A stretch of DNA of 64,000 nt from Flavobacterium soyangense (GTDB lineage Bacteria; Bacteroidota; Bacteroidia; Flavobacteriales; Flavobacteriaceae), in the NCBI RefSeq assembly GCF_015277675.1, contig NZ_JADHEC010000014.1:1-64000 (forward strand), written 5' to 3'. The translations under genes were made by a program, and so were the position numbers. Shown here in pieces: positions 44,700-53,808 of this stretch; the first letter of the stretch is position 1; the number at the start of each line of letters is the position of its first letter. The notes beneath the pieces are model-generated. The model made no database searches. It was not told where the DNA came from and saw nothing but the letters and a program-made list of their open reading frames with translations.

Positions 44700-46211
44700 A
44701 TGACACTCTTTAAAAAAATATATTCGAAAAGTAAAATACTCTATTTTATTGTTGTCCTTCTTTCGTTTCAAGGATGCCAATCCCAAGACAAGAAAAACGA
44801 AAAAGACATTGAAGAAATTCAGAAAAGCGCCATTGGTTACACCGATAAAGTTTCTTATACTGGCAATGTAGATTTCAAAATGGCTGCAAAAATTGCCACT
44901 CCAGGAGTAGTGAACATCAAATCTACTTTCAAAACAAAAATGCAAAAATCTGAAAATCAGGGTCAAAATGATTTTTATGATTTACCGGATGCCTTCAAAG
45001 ATTTTTTCAAAAATGATCCTTTTTTCAGACAATTTAAATTCGAACCAAACTATGATTCTGAACCAATAATCGGCGGTGCATCCGGAGTTATTCTTACTCC
45101 AGATGGTTATATTGTTACCAATAATCACGTGGTAAAAGATGCCGACGAAATTGATGTTACTCTTTACAACGGAAAATCTTATAAAGCAAAAATTATTGGC
45201 ACTGACCCACAAACTGACCTTTCTCTCATTAAAATTGACGAAAAGAATCTCTCCTTTATTATGTTTGGCGACAGTGACAATATTGAAGTGGGTGAATGGG
45301 TCGTAGCAGTGGGAAATCCATTTAATCTCGCATCAACTGTTACAGCAGGGATTGTGAGTGCAAAAACCAGAAACCTAAATATTTTAAGGGATCAGGGAGC
45401 AATCGAATCCTTCATACAAACTGATGCCGTCATGAATCCGGGTAACAGTGGCGGAGCATTGGTCACATTAGACGGAAAACTCATTGGCATTAATACAGCA
45501 ATAGCAACACCAACAGGCGTTTATGCAGGTTATGCTTTTGCCATTCCTGTAGATATCGTAAAAAAAGCTACCAATGATTTGATGAATTTTGGTTCTGTCA
45601 GTAGAGGTTTTTTAGGAATAAGCATCCGCGATATGGACAGCAAAATTGCTAAAGAAATTAATATTGACCGTGCCAATGGCGTTTATGTTGACAGTGTAGC
45701 AGCCACCGGAGCGGCAAAAGAAGCAGGTGTTAAAGCCAAAGATGTAATCATCCGCATTGATGGTATTGAAACAACGACATCAGCAAAATTACAGGAAATT
45801 GTAATGCGAAAACGTCCCGGTGACAAAGTAAAAATTACGCTGATACGAAACGGTAATGAAAAGAAAGAACTAATTGCTACTCTAAAAAAACAGCAAACAA
45901 TTTCTAAAAATATTAAACCCGAAAATGATGAATTACTAAAAGATTTGGGAGTCGAACTTGCCCCAATCAGCAAGGAAGACCAGAAAAATTACAAGGTAAA
46001 AAACGGTTTAAAAATCACCAAATTGTATAACGGTAAACTAAAACGAAACACCAATATAAGGGAAGGATTTGTGATTACGAGAGTCAATAATAAAGAAGTT
46101 TCATCAGTTAATTCCTTTATTGAAGCCGTTGAGGCACAGCAAGGAGGCATAATGCTTGAAGGGAAATATGCCGGTGATCCAACTAATTATTATTACGCTT
46201 TTGGAATGTAA
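44700..46211 (+). CDS. HtrA/DegP-type trypsin-like serine protease, predicted lipoprotein
   Basis: 503 residues. The N-terminus ends in 'VVLLSFQGCQSQ', a lipobox-like site, so membrane-anchored in the periplasm. The trypsin-like domain (about 110-295) has 'TPDGYIVTNNHVVKDADEID' with the catalytic His, 'TDLSLIKID' with Asp and 'VMNPGNSGGALVT' with Ser. A PDZ domain follows (about 300-390, 'VDSVAATGAAKEAGVKAKDV') and a second, weaker one at the C-terminus. The family degrades or refolds damaged envelope proteins. It sits 41 bp after acsA and 12 bp before pdhA. Confidence 0.94.
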   Translation: MTLFKKIYSKSKILYFIVVLLSFQGCQSQDKKNEKDIEEIQKSAIGYTDKVSYTGNVDFKMAAKIATPGVVNIKSTFKTKMQKSENQGQNDFYDLPDAFKDFFKNDPFFRQFKFEPNYDSEPIIGGASGVILTPDGYIVTNNHVVKDADEIDVTLYNGKSYKAKIIGTDPQTDLSLIKIDEKNLSFIMFGDSDNIEVGEWVVAVGNPFNLASTVTAGIVSAKTRNLNILRDQGAIESFIQTDAVMNPGNSGGALVTLDGKLIGINTAIATPTGVYAGYAFAIPVDIVKKATNDLMNFGSVSRGFLGISIRDMDSKIAKEINIDRANGVYVDSVAATGAAKEAGVKAKDVIIRIDGIETTTSAKLQEIVMRKRPGDKVKITLIRNGNEKKELIATLKKQQTISKNIKPENDELLKDLGVELAPISKEDQKNYKVKNGLKITKLYNGKLKRNTNIREGFVITRVNNKEVSSVNSFIEAVEAQQGGIMLEGKYAGDPTNYYYAFGM

Positions 46212-46223
46212 AATTTAAATAAT

Positions 46224-47219
46224 ATGACACAATCAGTCGAAATACAAAAACCGCTGGATATAAAAAAAGAGCTCCTTATTTTATATCAAATGATGCTTAT
46301 TCGGCGATTTGAAGAAAAAGCAGCCGAGCAATATACCAAAGCCAAAATCAGGGGATTCCTGCATTTGTACATTGGCGAAGAAGCCGTGGCTGTTGGCGTG
46401 ACACAAGCATTGAATGATGATGACAATGTGTTGAGCACGTATCGCGAACACGGGCATGCGTTGGCTCGCGGAATTGATGCCGATTTTATAATGGCAGAAA
46501 TGTACGGCAAACAACAAGGATGTTCTAAAGGTCGTGGTGGTTCGATGCACTTGTTCGACACATCTAAAAAATTTTATGGAGGCAATGCCATTGTTTGCGG
46601 CCATCTCCCGATAGCGGTGGGAATGGCATTAGTGTCCAAAAAACAAAAGAAAACGAATATTACTTGTTGCTTTTTTGGCGAAGGCGCTGCTGCCGAAGGA
46701 GAATTTCACGAGGCTATGAACCTTGCAGCATTATGGAAAGTTCCTGTTTTGTTCGTTTGTGAAAATAATTTATATGCGATGGGAACCGCCATTCGATTCA
46801 CGCATTCTATGCAAGAATTAGAAAAAAAAGGTGCTGCTTACGGAATAGAATCTTCGTCCGTGGATGGAATGGATTTGATGAAAGTGATGGATGCCGCAAA
46901 TAGTGCCATACATAAAGTAAGAAGCAGCAGAAAGCCTTATTTGTTGGTCTGCAATACCTATCGTTTCCGAGCGCATTCTATGTTTGATGCCGAATTATAC
47001 CGTGACAAAAAAGAAGTCGAAGAATGGAAAAAATACGATCCAATTCCACAATTTCAACAGTATTTATTACAGGAAAAATTAATTACAGAAACCGAAATCG
47101 ATGAATTTGAAAAGAAAATAGAAAAGAAAATTCAAAAATCAGTGGACTTTGCCGAAGCAGGAACTTGGGAGCCCATTGACCAATTGACACGATTTGTTTA
47201 TAGTGAAAACAAAAGCTGA
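46224..47219 (+). CDS. pdhA: Pyruvate/2-oxoacid dehydrogenase E1 component, alpha subunit
   Basis: 331 residues, typical for the alpha subunit of a heterotetrameric E1. 'GFLHLYIGEEAVAVGV' and 'YREHGHALARGID' open the fold, 'SKGRGGSMHLFD' and 'GNAIVCGHLPIAVGMA' follow, and the thiamine diphosphate motif is 'FFGEGAAAEGEFHEAMNLAA' ending at the Asn pair in 'VCENNLYAMG'. 'RFRAHSMFD' carries the phosphorylation-loop region. With pdhB and pdhC downstream it forms a PDH- or acetoin-dehydrogenase-like complex. Pyruvate is the likeliest substrate given ppsA and acsA upstream. Confidence 0.92.
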   Translation: MTQSVEIQKPLDIKKELLILYQMMLIRRFEEKAAEQYTKAKIRGFLHLYIGEEAVAVGVTQALNDDDNVLSTYREHGHALARGIDADFIMAEMYGKQQGCSKGRGGSMHLFDTSKKFYGGNAIVCGHLPIAVGMALVSKKQKKTNITCCFFGEGAAAEGEFHEAMNLAALWKVPVLFVCENNLYAMGTAIRFTHSMQELEKKGAAYGIESSSVDGMDLMKVMDAANSAIHKVRSSRKPYLLVCNTYRFRAHSMFDAELYRDKKEVEEWKKYDPIPQFQQYLLQEKLITETEIDEFEKKIEKKIQKSVDFAEAGTWEPIDQLTRFVYSENKS

Positions 47220-47631
47220 AATAATAAAATTATGGAAGTGTCCCAATTGTGAACGTCAATTTAAACGGGAGAACCAAAGTCATTCCTGTAAAAATTTTCC
47301 ATTGGAACAACATTTTTTCCGAAAAGAGAAAGGTAAAATGTTGTATGAAAAATTTAAAATGGCTGTCAAAAATCAGTTAGGTTCATTTAAAATTGAGTCT
47401 TTGGAATGTTGTATTCATTTTGTCAGCACATTCACATTTGCAGCTATTAAAATATTCAAAGATAAAATACGAGTAGATTTTAGTCTAGACCATAAAATAG
47501 AAAGCAAACTGATCAAAAAGTATATCCAAATGTCCTCAAGCCGTTACCTGTACTATATTGATATTATCAGTGAAGATGAAATTGACGGGAAATTGATGGA
47601 ATGGATTCAAGAAGCATATAATAAAAAGTAG
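47194..47631 (+). CDS. DUF5655 domain protein
   Basis: 145 residues if started at the ATG 47194, which overlaps the pdhA stop by 26 bp; a GTG at 47203 is a possible alternative and no in-frame ATG exists further inside. A small zinc-knuckle-like start 'LWKCPNCERQFKRENQSHSC' is followed by the DUF5655 region ('FPLEQHFFRKEK', 'CCIHFVSTFTFAAIKIFKDK'). The family has no known function; it is often found as a single small cytoplasmic protein. Its position inside a PDH operon is unusual. Confidence 0.8.
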   Translation: MFIVKTKAEIIKLWKCPNCERQFKRENQSHSCKNFPLEQHFFRKEKGKMLYEKFKMAVKNQLGSFKIESLECCIHFVSTFTFAAIKIFKDKIRVDFSLDHKIESKLIKKYIQMSSSRYLYYIDIISEDEIDGKLMEWIQEAYNKK

Positions 47632-47658
47632 AAAAATAACCCTTAAAAAAATATAATT

Positions 47659-47919
47659 ATGGAAAATAAAATTTTTTGTCAAAGTTGCGGAATGCCACTT
47701 GATACTGAAACAATAAAAGGAACCGAAAAAAATGGTTTGAAAAGTGATGAATATTGCAAATATTGCTATGAAAATGGCGTTTTTAAACACCCAAAAATGA
47801 ATTTGGAAGACATGAAAAAAAATGTGGAAAACCAAATGAAAAAGTTGGAACATCACGAATATGCCATACAAAAAGCCATAAATATCTTGCCGTCATTAAA
47901 CCGTTGGAAAACGAAATAA
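47659..47919 (+). CDS. Putative zinc-ribbon protein, copy 1 (zinc_ribbon_2 family)
   Basis: 86 residues. '[10 protein letters not shown]' and '[11 protein letters not shown]' provide two C-x-x-C pairs about 26 residues apart, the signature of this putative zinc-ribbon family. The rest is a helical, lysine-rich tail ending '[17 protein letters not shown]'. No enzyme activity is predicted; a nucleic-acid or protein contact role is possible. It is a tandem paralogue of the next gene. Confidence 0.85.
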   Translation: MENKIFCQSCGMPLDTETIKGTEKNGLKSDEYCKYCYENGVFKHPKMNLEDMKKNVENQMKKLEHHEYAIQKAINILPSLNRWKTK

Positions 47920-47940
47920 AACAACTAAAAAATCAAAATC

Positions 47941-48204
47941 ATGAATATCTATTCCTATTGTCAAAGTTGCGGTATGCCACTTAACAATGAAGATGTAAAA
48001 GGCACTGAACGAAATGGTTTAAAAAACGATGACTATTGCAAGTACTGTTATGAAAATAATGATTTTAAAAATCCGGAAATCAATTTGGAGGAAATGCAAC
48101 TCAAAGTAAAAAATAAAATGGAAAAAATGAATCAACCCAGTTACTTGATTCAAAAGGCCATAAACATTTTGCCTACATTAAAACGTTGGAATAACAAACA
48201 TTAA
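47941..48204 (+). CDS. Putative zinc-ribbon protein, copy 2
   Basis: 87 residues, roughly 55-60% identical to copy 1 by eye, with the same '[10 protein letters not shown]' and '[11 protein letters not shown]' pairs and the same C-terminal '[17 protein letters not shown]'. It arose by tandem duplication and lies 21 bp after copy 1 and 13 bp before pdhB, so co-transcription is likely. Confidence 0.85.
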   Translation: MNIYSYCQSCGMPLNNEDVKGTERNGLKNDDYCKYCYENNDFKNPEINLEEMQLKVKNKMEKMNQPSYLIQKAINILPTLKRWNNKH

Positions 48205-48217
48205 TACTGATTCACAA

Positions 48218-49216
48218 GTGAAAAATAATGCCGCCAAAATAAACAGTACTTATCGAGAGGCTTTAAAACAAGGGCTTCGAGAAGCTTTGCAAAACGACGA
48301 ACGTGTTTTCCTGATGGGAGAAGACGTGGGCCGTTATGGCGGCGCATTTGCAGTTAGCAAAGATTTACTACAGGAGTTTGGTGAAGAACGCATTATGGAT
48401 GTTCCGCTTTCTGAATCGGGTTTTGTGGGTGCTGGAATTGGAGCAGCTTTAGCTGGAATGAAACCCATAGTCGAAGTGATGACAGTCAATTTCAGTTTAC
48501 TTGCCATGGATCAAATCGTGAATAATGCCGCAACCTTGCTACACATGTCGGGAGGACAATTAAATGTTCCCATTGTAATACGAATGGGCTGTGGCATTGG
48601 CAAACAATTAGCAGCGCAACATTCGCACAGTTGGGAACCTTTTTATGCGCATATCCCGGGATTGATAGTTTTGTCGGTTGGCACGCACGAAGATGCAAGA
48701 GGAATGTTACTTACAGCGCTTAAAAGTCCGGATCCGGTTCTTATTTTCGAATATACTTCGATGCTAAATTCAGAAAGAGAAATCGCCGCCGATGCTGGTG
48801 CTGTTGATATTTCCAAAGCAAAAGTCTTGAAAGAAGGAAAGGACATTTCCATCATCACTTATGGCACCGGGGTTTATAAATGTCTGGAAGCAGCGGCTGA
48901 ATTAGCAACCATCGGAATTGATACCGAAGTTCTCGATTTAAGAGTTTTAAGACCATTGGACGAGGAAACTTTTCTTGCTTCGGTGGCTAAAACCCACCGG
49001 GTACTTATTGTAGAAGATGCTTGGCGTTCAGTGAGTATTTCTTCGGAAATAAGTTCCAGAATTATGGAAAAAGCATTTTACGAATTAGATGCTCCCGTGC
49101 AACGATTGTGTGGTGTCGAAGTGCCTATTCCTTACCCTTTACATCTTGAAGATGCAGCAATTCCGCAGAAAAATGACATTGTAAACGCAGTCAAAAAAAT
49201 GATGAGCCATGATTGA
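48218..49216 (+). CDS. pdhB: Pyruvate/2-oxoacid dehydrogenase E1 component, beta subunit
   Basis: 332 residues with a GTG start; no in-frame ATG fits. '[20 protein letters not shown]' and '[20 protein letters not shown]' open the transketolase-like domain, '[20 protein letters not shown]' is the conserved thiamine-pocket segment with the catalytic Glu, and '[20 protein letters not shown]' the C-terminal domain. It pairs with pdhA, from which it is separated by the DUF5655 and zinc-ribbon genes. The last 8 bp overlap pdhC. Confidence 0.93.
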   Translation: MKNNAAKINSTYREALKQGLREALQNDERVFLMGEDVGRYGGAFAVSKDLLQEFGEERIMDVPLSESGFVGAGIGAALAGMKPIVEVMTVNFSLLAMDQIVNNAATLLHMSGGQLNVPIVIRMGCGIGKQLAAQHSHSWEPFYAHIPGLIVLSVGTHEDARGMLLTALKSPDPVLIFEYTSMLNSEREIAADAGAVDISKAKVLKEGKDISIITYGTGVYKCLEAAAELATIGIDTEVLDLRVLRPLDEETFLASVAKTHRVLIVEDAWRSVSISSEISSRIMEKAFYELDAPVQRLCGVEVPIPYPLHLEDAAIPQKNDIVNAVKKMMSHD

Positions 49217-50384
49217 ATTTCAAATGCCCAGCCTTGGCGCTGATATGGAAGCCGGAACACTTATCGAATGGAGAAAAAAACCGGGAGATGCTGTGAAACG
49301 TGGCGATATTATCGCGGAGGTTGAAACACAAAAAGGATTGATTGAAATTGAAGTTTTCGACGAAGGAATCATCGGTGAACTTTTGATTAAGGAAGGCACC
49401 AAAGTTCCGGTGGGAACCGTAATGGCATTGATTAATCCGACCGAAACCACATTGGAAACAAGAAAAGAAACAATTTCTGAAAAACCAACAGTAAAAATTC
49501 AGCCAACGGAAGAAAAAATAGTCGAAAAAGCTACAGCAGAAAAATTCGAAGAAAGGCATATTAAAGTTTCTCCTTTGGCAAAAAGAATTGCAACAGAAAA
49601 TAATATCGATCTTTCGCAGATTCAAGGAACTGGAGAAGACGGCTCCATTACGAAAGACGATGTCGAAAAAGCTATCTCTCAAAAAGCAAAAATTGAAAAA
49701 AAAGAAGAAAAATCCCTTCCTAAAAATTTGGCAATTCGGTCAGCGATAGCTGCAGCAATGAGTAAGTCCAATACCGATATTCCGCATTATTATTTGGAAA
49801 AAAGAATTGACATTACAAAAGCATTGGCTTGGTTACGAGAAGCAAATAGTAAACGTCCAATACAAAAACGGCTTTTGCCAGCAGCATTATTGATTAAAGC
49901 TGTTGCGAAATCACTTATTGATTTTCCGGAGCTAAATGCAATTTGGGATAACGAAGTGCAAATAAAAAAAGAAATAAATATCGGTTTTGTAGTTTCATTA
50001 CGTGGTGGTGGCGTTATTATTCCCGCCATTCACAAAGCATCTGAAAAGAGCATTGATGAAATTATGGAAGCCTTGAATGATATGATACCAAGGGCACGAG
50101 CAATGAAATTACGCAGTTCTGATTTAAGCGATTCTACCATTACCATTACCAGTCTGGGCGAAGGCGGTGCCGATGTAGTTTTTGGTGTAATCTATCCGCC
50201 ACAAGTGGCAATTATCGGCTTTGGAGGAAGTTCCCAACAACCTTTTGCCGAAAACGGAATGTTAGGCATTAGAACTGTTTTCACTGTGACATTAGCTGGT
50301 GATCATCGTGCCACGGACGGACTTATAGGAAGTGATTTTCTGGTTACTTTAAACAAACAATTACAAAATCCTGAAGCATTATGA
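49209..50384 (+). CDS. pdhC: Dihydrolipoamide acyltransferase E2 component
   Basis: 391 residues. One lipoyl domain (1-80) has the lipoylated Lys42 in '[13 protein letters not shown]'; a lysine/glutamate linker follows. The peripheral subunit-binding domain (about 118-155) reads '[16 protein letters not shown]', and the catalytic domain (about 170-391) ends with '[11 protein letters not shown]', the HxxxDG active site. It has one lipoyl domain, whereas the main E2 in this phylum usually has more. No E3 gene follows, so the complex must borrow one. It overlaps pdhB by 8 bp and the ACP gene by 4 bp. Confidence 0.93.
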   Translation: MIEFQMPSLGADMEAGTLIEWRKKPGDAVKRGDIIAEVETQKGLIEIEVFDEGIIGELLIKEGTKVPVGTVMALINPTETTLETRKETISEKPTVKIQPTEEKIVEKATAEKFEERHIKVSPLAKRIATENNIDLSQIQGTGEDGSITKDDVEKAISQKAKIEKKEEKSLPKNLAIRSAIAAAMSKSNTDIPHYYLEKRIDITKALAWLREANSKRPIQKRLLPAALLIKAVAKSLIDFPELNAIWDNEVQIKKEINIGFVVSLRGGGVIIPAIHKASEKSIDEIMEALNDMIPRARAMKLRSSDLSDSTITITSLGEGGADVVFGVIYPPQVAIIGFGGSSQQPFAENGMLGIRTVFTVTLAGDHRATDGLIGSDFLVTLNKQLQNPEAL

Positions 50385-50626
50385 ACGAAGATGAAATAAA
50401 AAAACTGGTTTTTCAATTACTGAAACAAATTGCGCCAGATACGGAACCTTCAACCTTAAAACCCGATGAAAATATTAGGGATACACTTGATATTGACTCG
50501 TTTGATTCTTTGCAATTCTTGGTTTCGCTGGATGAAAAATTAGGAATTGAAATTCCCGAACAGGATTATGGAAAAATTACCACACTGAAAAATTTGGTTG
50601 ACTACATTTTGGGTAAAATAAAATAG
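50381..50626 (+). CDS. Acyl carrier protein encoded at the end of the PDH operon
   Basis: 81 residues, acidic and helical. 'LDIDSFDSLQFLVSLDEKLG' carries the phosphopantetheine attachment site, Ser40 in D-S-F, followed by the recognition helix. It is unlike housekeeping AcpP ('GADSLDTVEL') in the second half of that motif, so it is a specialised carrier. The ATG overlaps the pdhC stop (ATGA), which shows translational coupling. It might accept an acyl group from the E2 or from AcsA; this is inference. Confidence 0.9.
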   Translation: MNEDEIKKLVFQLLKQIAPDTEPSTLKPDENIRDTLDIDSFDSLQFLVSLDEKLGIEIPEQDYGKITTLKNLVDYILGKIK

Positions 50627-50705
50627 ATTTTCAGTATCAAAAAAGCATCTTTTATGATTACAGATGTACTTTTTGAGGTGAGTTATAAATTCAAAATTAA
50701 TTCAG

Positions 50706-53309
50706 ATGAACTGGCATTTACTATCTATCACCGAAATTGCTGAGTTGCTAAAGTCAAATCCTTCAGGCATAAGCAACAGCATTGCCTTACAGCGCTTGTC
50801 CGAATACGGAAAAAATGAGATTGAGGATAAGAGGAAAAAAACCATTTTGCAAATGATCCTCCATCAATTGACCGATTTTATGATTCTTGTACTTATTGTG
50901 GTAGCCATTGTCTCAGGGATTTTGGGAGACCTGACAGACACCATAATTATACTTGCCATCATTGTCATCAATGCCGCCGTGGGTTTTATTCAAGAATACC
51001 GTTCTGAAAAAGCGATAGAAGCCCTAAAAAATATGGCTCCAAGTTTCGCAAGAGTTGTGCGCGAAGGCTCGACACTAGAAATTACCGCTACCGAATTAGT
51101 CCCCGGAGATGTGGTGTTGCTAGAAGCCGGAAACATAATTCCTGCCGATGTTCGGTTTTTTGAAACACATCAAATCAAAGTGGACGAATCTGCGCTGACT
51201 GGCGAATCGCATAATGTCGAAAAAAATTGCAACATACTTCCGAAAGGCGATTATTCTCTAGGCGACCGGATCAATATGGGATTCAAAGGAACCCATATTA
51301 CTAACGGACGAGGTATTGCTTATGTTATGGCAACTGGTATGAACACCGAACTTGGGCTTATCGCCAAAATGATTCAAACTGACGAAAAATCAACTCCTTT
51401 ACAAAGGAGATTAACTGCTTTTGGCAAACGATTATCGGTTATCGTGTTATTTATTTGTACCGTGATTTTTGTTATTGGCTGGTGGCGTGGTGAAGATGCA
51501 TTAACGATGTTGCTCACTTCAATTTCCCTCGCCGTTGCAGCCATACCCGAGGCTTTGCCAGCATTGGTAACTATTGCATTGGCTTTTGGCGCTAAGCGAT
51601 TGGCAAAAAGCAATGCGCTAATTCGTAAACTTCCGGCAGTTGAAACACTTGGCTCAGTTACCTACATCTGTTCTGATAAAACAGGAACACTTACCTTAAA
51701 TAAAATGACGGTTCAGGAAACTTACGAAATTCCTAACCGCGATTCCAGTTCTACTTTTCTTGAAAATAGCGTCTTGCTCGATGCAATGGCTTTGAACAAT
51801 GATGTTTCGAAAGACAGAAACGAAAAATGGTTAGGCGATTCCACCGAAGTCGCTTTGGTGCAATTTGCTTTCGAAAAAAATAAAGAGAGAACAGATTTAG
51901 AAAAAAAATTCCCAAGAGTTGCCGAAATCCCTTTTGATTCTACCCGAAAATGTATGACCACTTTTCATAAAACCGAAAACCTGAATGCTGGACAGGCAGG
52001 AGGAATTATGGCCATTACCAAAGGTGCCGTAGAAATTATATTAGAAAAATTAGTTGAAAGCCAAAAATCCCTTATTCCAGAATTGGAGTCCAAAGCCAAT
52101 GAAATGGCAGAGAAAGGCTATCGCGTGATTGGTTATGCCGTAAAAAAAATGGATACTTTGCCGGAATTACAAGATTTTGATGCTGTAGAATCCGGATTGA
52201 CCTTAATAGGATTTGCGGGAATTATTGACCCGCCAAGAGAAGAAGCAAAACAAGCCGTTGCCGAGTGCAAACAGGCCAGGACAATTCCCGTAATGATTAC
52301 TGGCGACCACAAACTTACCGCCATAGCCATAGCAAAACAATTAGGAATACTTACATCCAAAGAAGATTTGGTGTTAAGCGGTCCAGAACTAGCCGCATTA
52401 ACGGAATCACAATTTGACGATATTGTCGAAAGAGTTCGCGTTTATGCCCGTGTAAATCCAGAACAAAAATTAAAAATCGTCAATGCTTTGCACGACCGAG
52501 GACAAATAGTTGCCATGACTGGTGATGGCGTAAACGATGCGCCAGCACTCAAGAATGCAGATATTGGCATCGCCATGGGAATCAACGGTACCGAAGTTTC
52601 AAAAGAAGCATCGCACATGATATTACTGGACGATAATTTTGCCACCATTGTTGTTGCAGTCAAACACGGCCGAAAGGTTTTTGACAACATTTTGAAGTTT
52701 ATCAAGTACATCATGACCGGAAATTCTGGAGAAATTTGGGCTATTTTTCTGGCTCCATTTTTTCTGTTGCCCATTCCGCTTTTGGCCATCCATATCCTTT
52801 GGATTAATCTTGTCACCGATGGTTTGCCGGGGCTTGCGCTAGCTTCAGAACCTGCTGAAGCTAATATTATGAGAAGACCTCCACGAAAACCTAAAGAAAA
52901 TATTTTTTCACACGGAATGGGAAAACACATTTTATGGGTCGGATTATTAATGGGAATTACAACTTTGGGAATTCAATATTGGGCAATAAATAGTGGAGAC
53001 ACACATTGGCAAACGATGGCTTTCACGGTTTTATGCTTCAGCCAAATGGGACACGTAATGGCGATTCGTTCTGAGCGAGAATCACTTTTTAAAATTGGAG
53101 TGTTTTCTAACAAGCCACTTTTGGCTGCCTTATTTCTTACCGTCGTACTTCAATTGATACTTATTTATTCACCGTTTTTTAATGGTGTTTTCAAAACACA
53201 ACCACTTACTATTTATGAATTGGCAATAACGCTTGCCGTATCAAGCATAGTGTTTTGGGCTGTTGAAATCGAAAAATGGGTAAAGAGATTAAAAACTAAA
53301 AACAAATGA
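50706..53309 (+). CDS. Cation-translocating P-type ATPase (Ca2+/PMR1-like)
   Basis: 867 residues, P2-type. An N-terminal cation-ATPase domain (about 5-70), actuator with 'DESALTGES', the phosphorylation site 'CSDKTGTLTLNKMTV' (Asp near 324), the nucleotide domain 'IPFDSTRKCMTTF', the hinge 'MTGDGVNDAPALKNADIGIA' and about ten transmembrane helices. The M4 segment 'AVAAIPEALPALVTIALAFG' has the P-E-x-L pattern of Ca/Mn pumps. It likely exports Ca2+ or Mn2+. A GC-rich segment at 51980-52000 encodes 'NLNAGQAGG', a possible degenerate palindrome insertion in the nucleotide domain. Its stop overlaps the next gene start (ATGA). Confidence 0.93.
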   Translation: MNWHLLSITEIAELLKSNPSGISNSIALQRLSEYGKNEIEDKRKKTILQMILHQLTDFMILVLIVVAIVSGILGDLTDTIIILAIIVINAAVGFIQEYRSEKAIEALKNMAPSFARVVREGSTLEITATELVPGDVVLLEAGNIIPADVRFFETHQIKVDESALTGESHNVEKNCNILPKGDYSLGDRINMGFKGTHITNGRGIAYVMATGMNTELGLIAKMIQTDEKSTPLQRRLTAFGKRLSVIVLFICTVIFVIGWWRGEDALTMLLTSISLAVAAIPEALPALVTIALAFGAKRLAKSNALIRKLPAVETLGSVTYICSDKTGTLTLNKMTVQETYEIPNRDSSSTFLENSVLLDAMALNNDVSKDRNEKWLGDSTEVALVQFAFEKNKERTDLEKKFPRVAEIPFDSTRKCMTTFHKTENLNAGQAGGIMAITKGAVEIILEKLVESQKSLIPELESKANEMAEKGYRVIGYAVKKMDTLPELQDFDAVESGLTLIGFAGIIDPPREEAKQAVAECKQARTIPVMITGDHKLTAIAIAKQLGILTSKEDLVLSGPELAALTESQFDDIVERVRVYARVNPEQKLKIVNALHDRGQIVAMTGDGVNDAPALKNADIGIAMGINGTEVSKEASHMILLDDNFATIVVAVKHGRKVFDNILKFIKYIMTGNSGEIWAIFLAPFFLLPIPLLAIHILWINLVTDGLPGLALASEPAEANIMRRPPRKPKENIFSHGMGKHILWVGLLMGITTLGIQYWAINSGDTHWQTMAFTVLCFSQMGHVMAIRSERESLFKIGVFSNKPLLAALFLTVVLQLILIYSPFFNGVFKTQPLTIYELAITLAVSSIVFWAVEIEKWVKRLKTKNK
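51980..52000 (+). repeat. Possible degenerate GC-rich palindrome inside the ATPase gene
   Basis: CCTG (51980-51983) and CAGG (51993-51996) frame a segment resembling the ppsA insertions, encoding 'LNAGQAG' in a variable loop of the nucleotide domain. The palindrome is imperfect, so this is tentative. Confidence 0.35.
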
Positions 53310-53692
53310 ACAGATTTATACTTCAAACCATTGACTATTTCTTTATTTTCTTTCATAGCGTTCTTATTGTGTTTAATATTTTTGGTTGGATGATTCCAAA
53401 ATGACGGTTTGCCAATTTAATTTCTTTATCGCTTACTGCTTTATCGTGGTTTGTATTGGGTATTTGGTATGGCATTGGTTATTGTCCGTTTACGGATTGG
53501 CATTGGAAAGTGCGCCAACTTTTAGGCTACAATGATGAAAGCAGTTCTTATATCCATTTTCTGATTATAAAAATATTTGGAGTCAATCTACCGGAAAATT
53601 GGGTTGATACAGCAACGGTAATTATGTTTTTTATGGCATTTTTTATCAGTATTCACTTGGCTACAAAAAAACGAATATCCAAAATAAAGTAA
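53306..53692 (+). pseudogene. DUF2784 membrane protein gene interrupted by an in-frame TGA
   Basis: ATG at 53306 overlaps the ATPase stop. Thirty-two codons ('NRFILQTIDYFFIFFHSVLI', ending 'FGWMIPK') lead to TGA at 53402-53404, after which the same frame continues without a shift for 95 more codons: 'RFANLISLSLTALSWFVLG', 'WYGIGYCPFTDWHWKV', 'SYIHFLIIKIFGVNLP', 'WVDTATVIMFFMAFF'. The whole matches DUF2784 proteins of ~125 residues with four transmembrane segments. The stop replaces a residue in the short cytoplasmic loop after helix 1. A single nonsense mutation, a sequencing error or UGA readthrough (context UGA-C) are possible; the rest of the frame is intact, so any mutation is recent. Confidence 0.8.
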
Positions 53693-53808
53693 AAGACTTA
53701 AAGTGTTAATAATTAATATTTTATTCTTAACTTTATATGCAAGATAAGTTTAAAAGTCACTGTTTATTTTAAGTAAAATCAGGTATAATCACTTTAAAAT
53801 TCAGAAAA

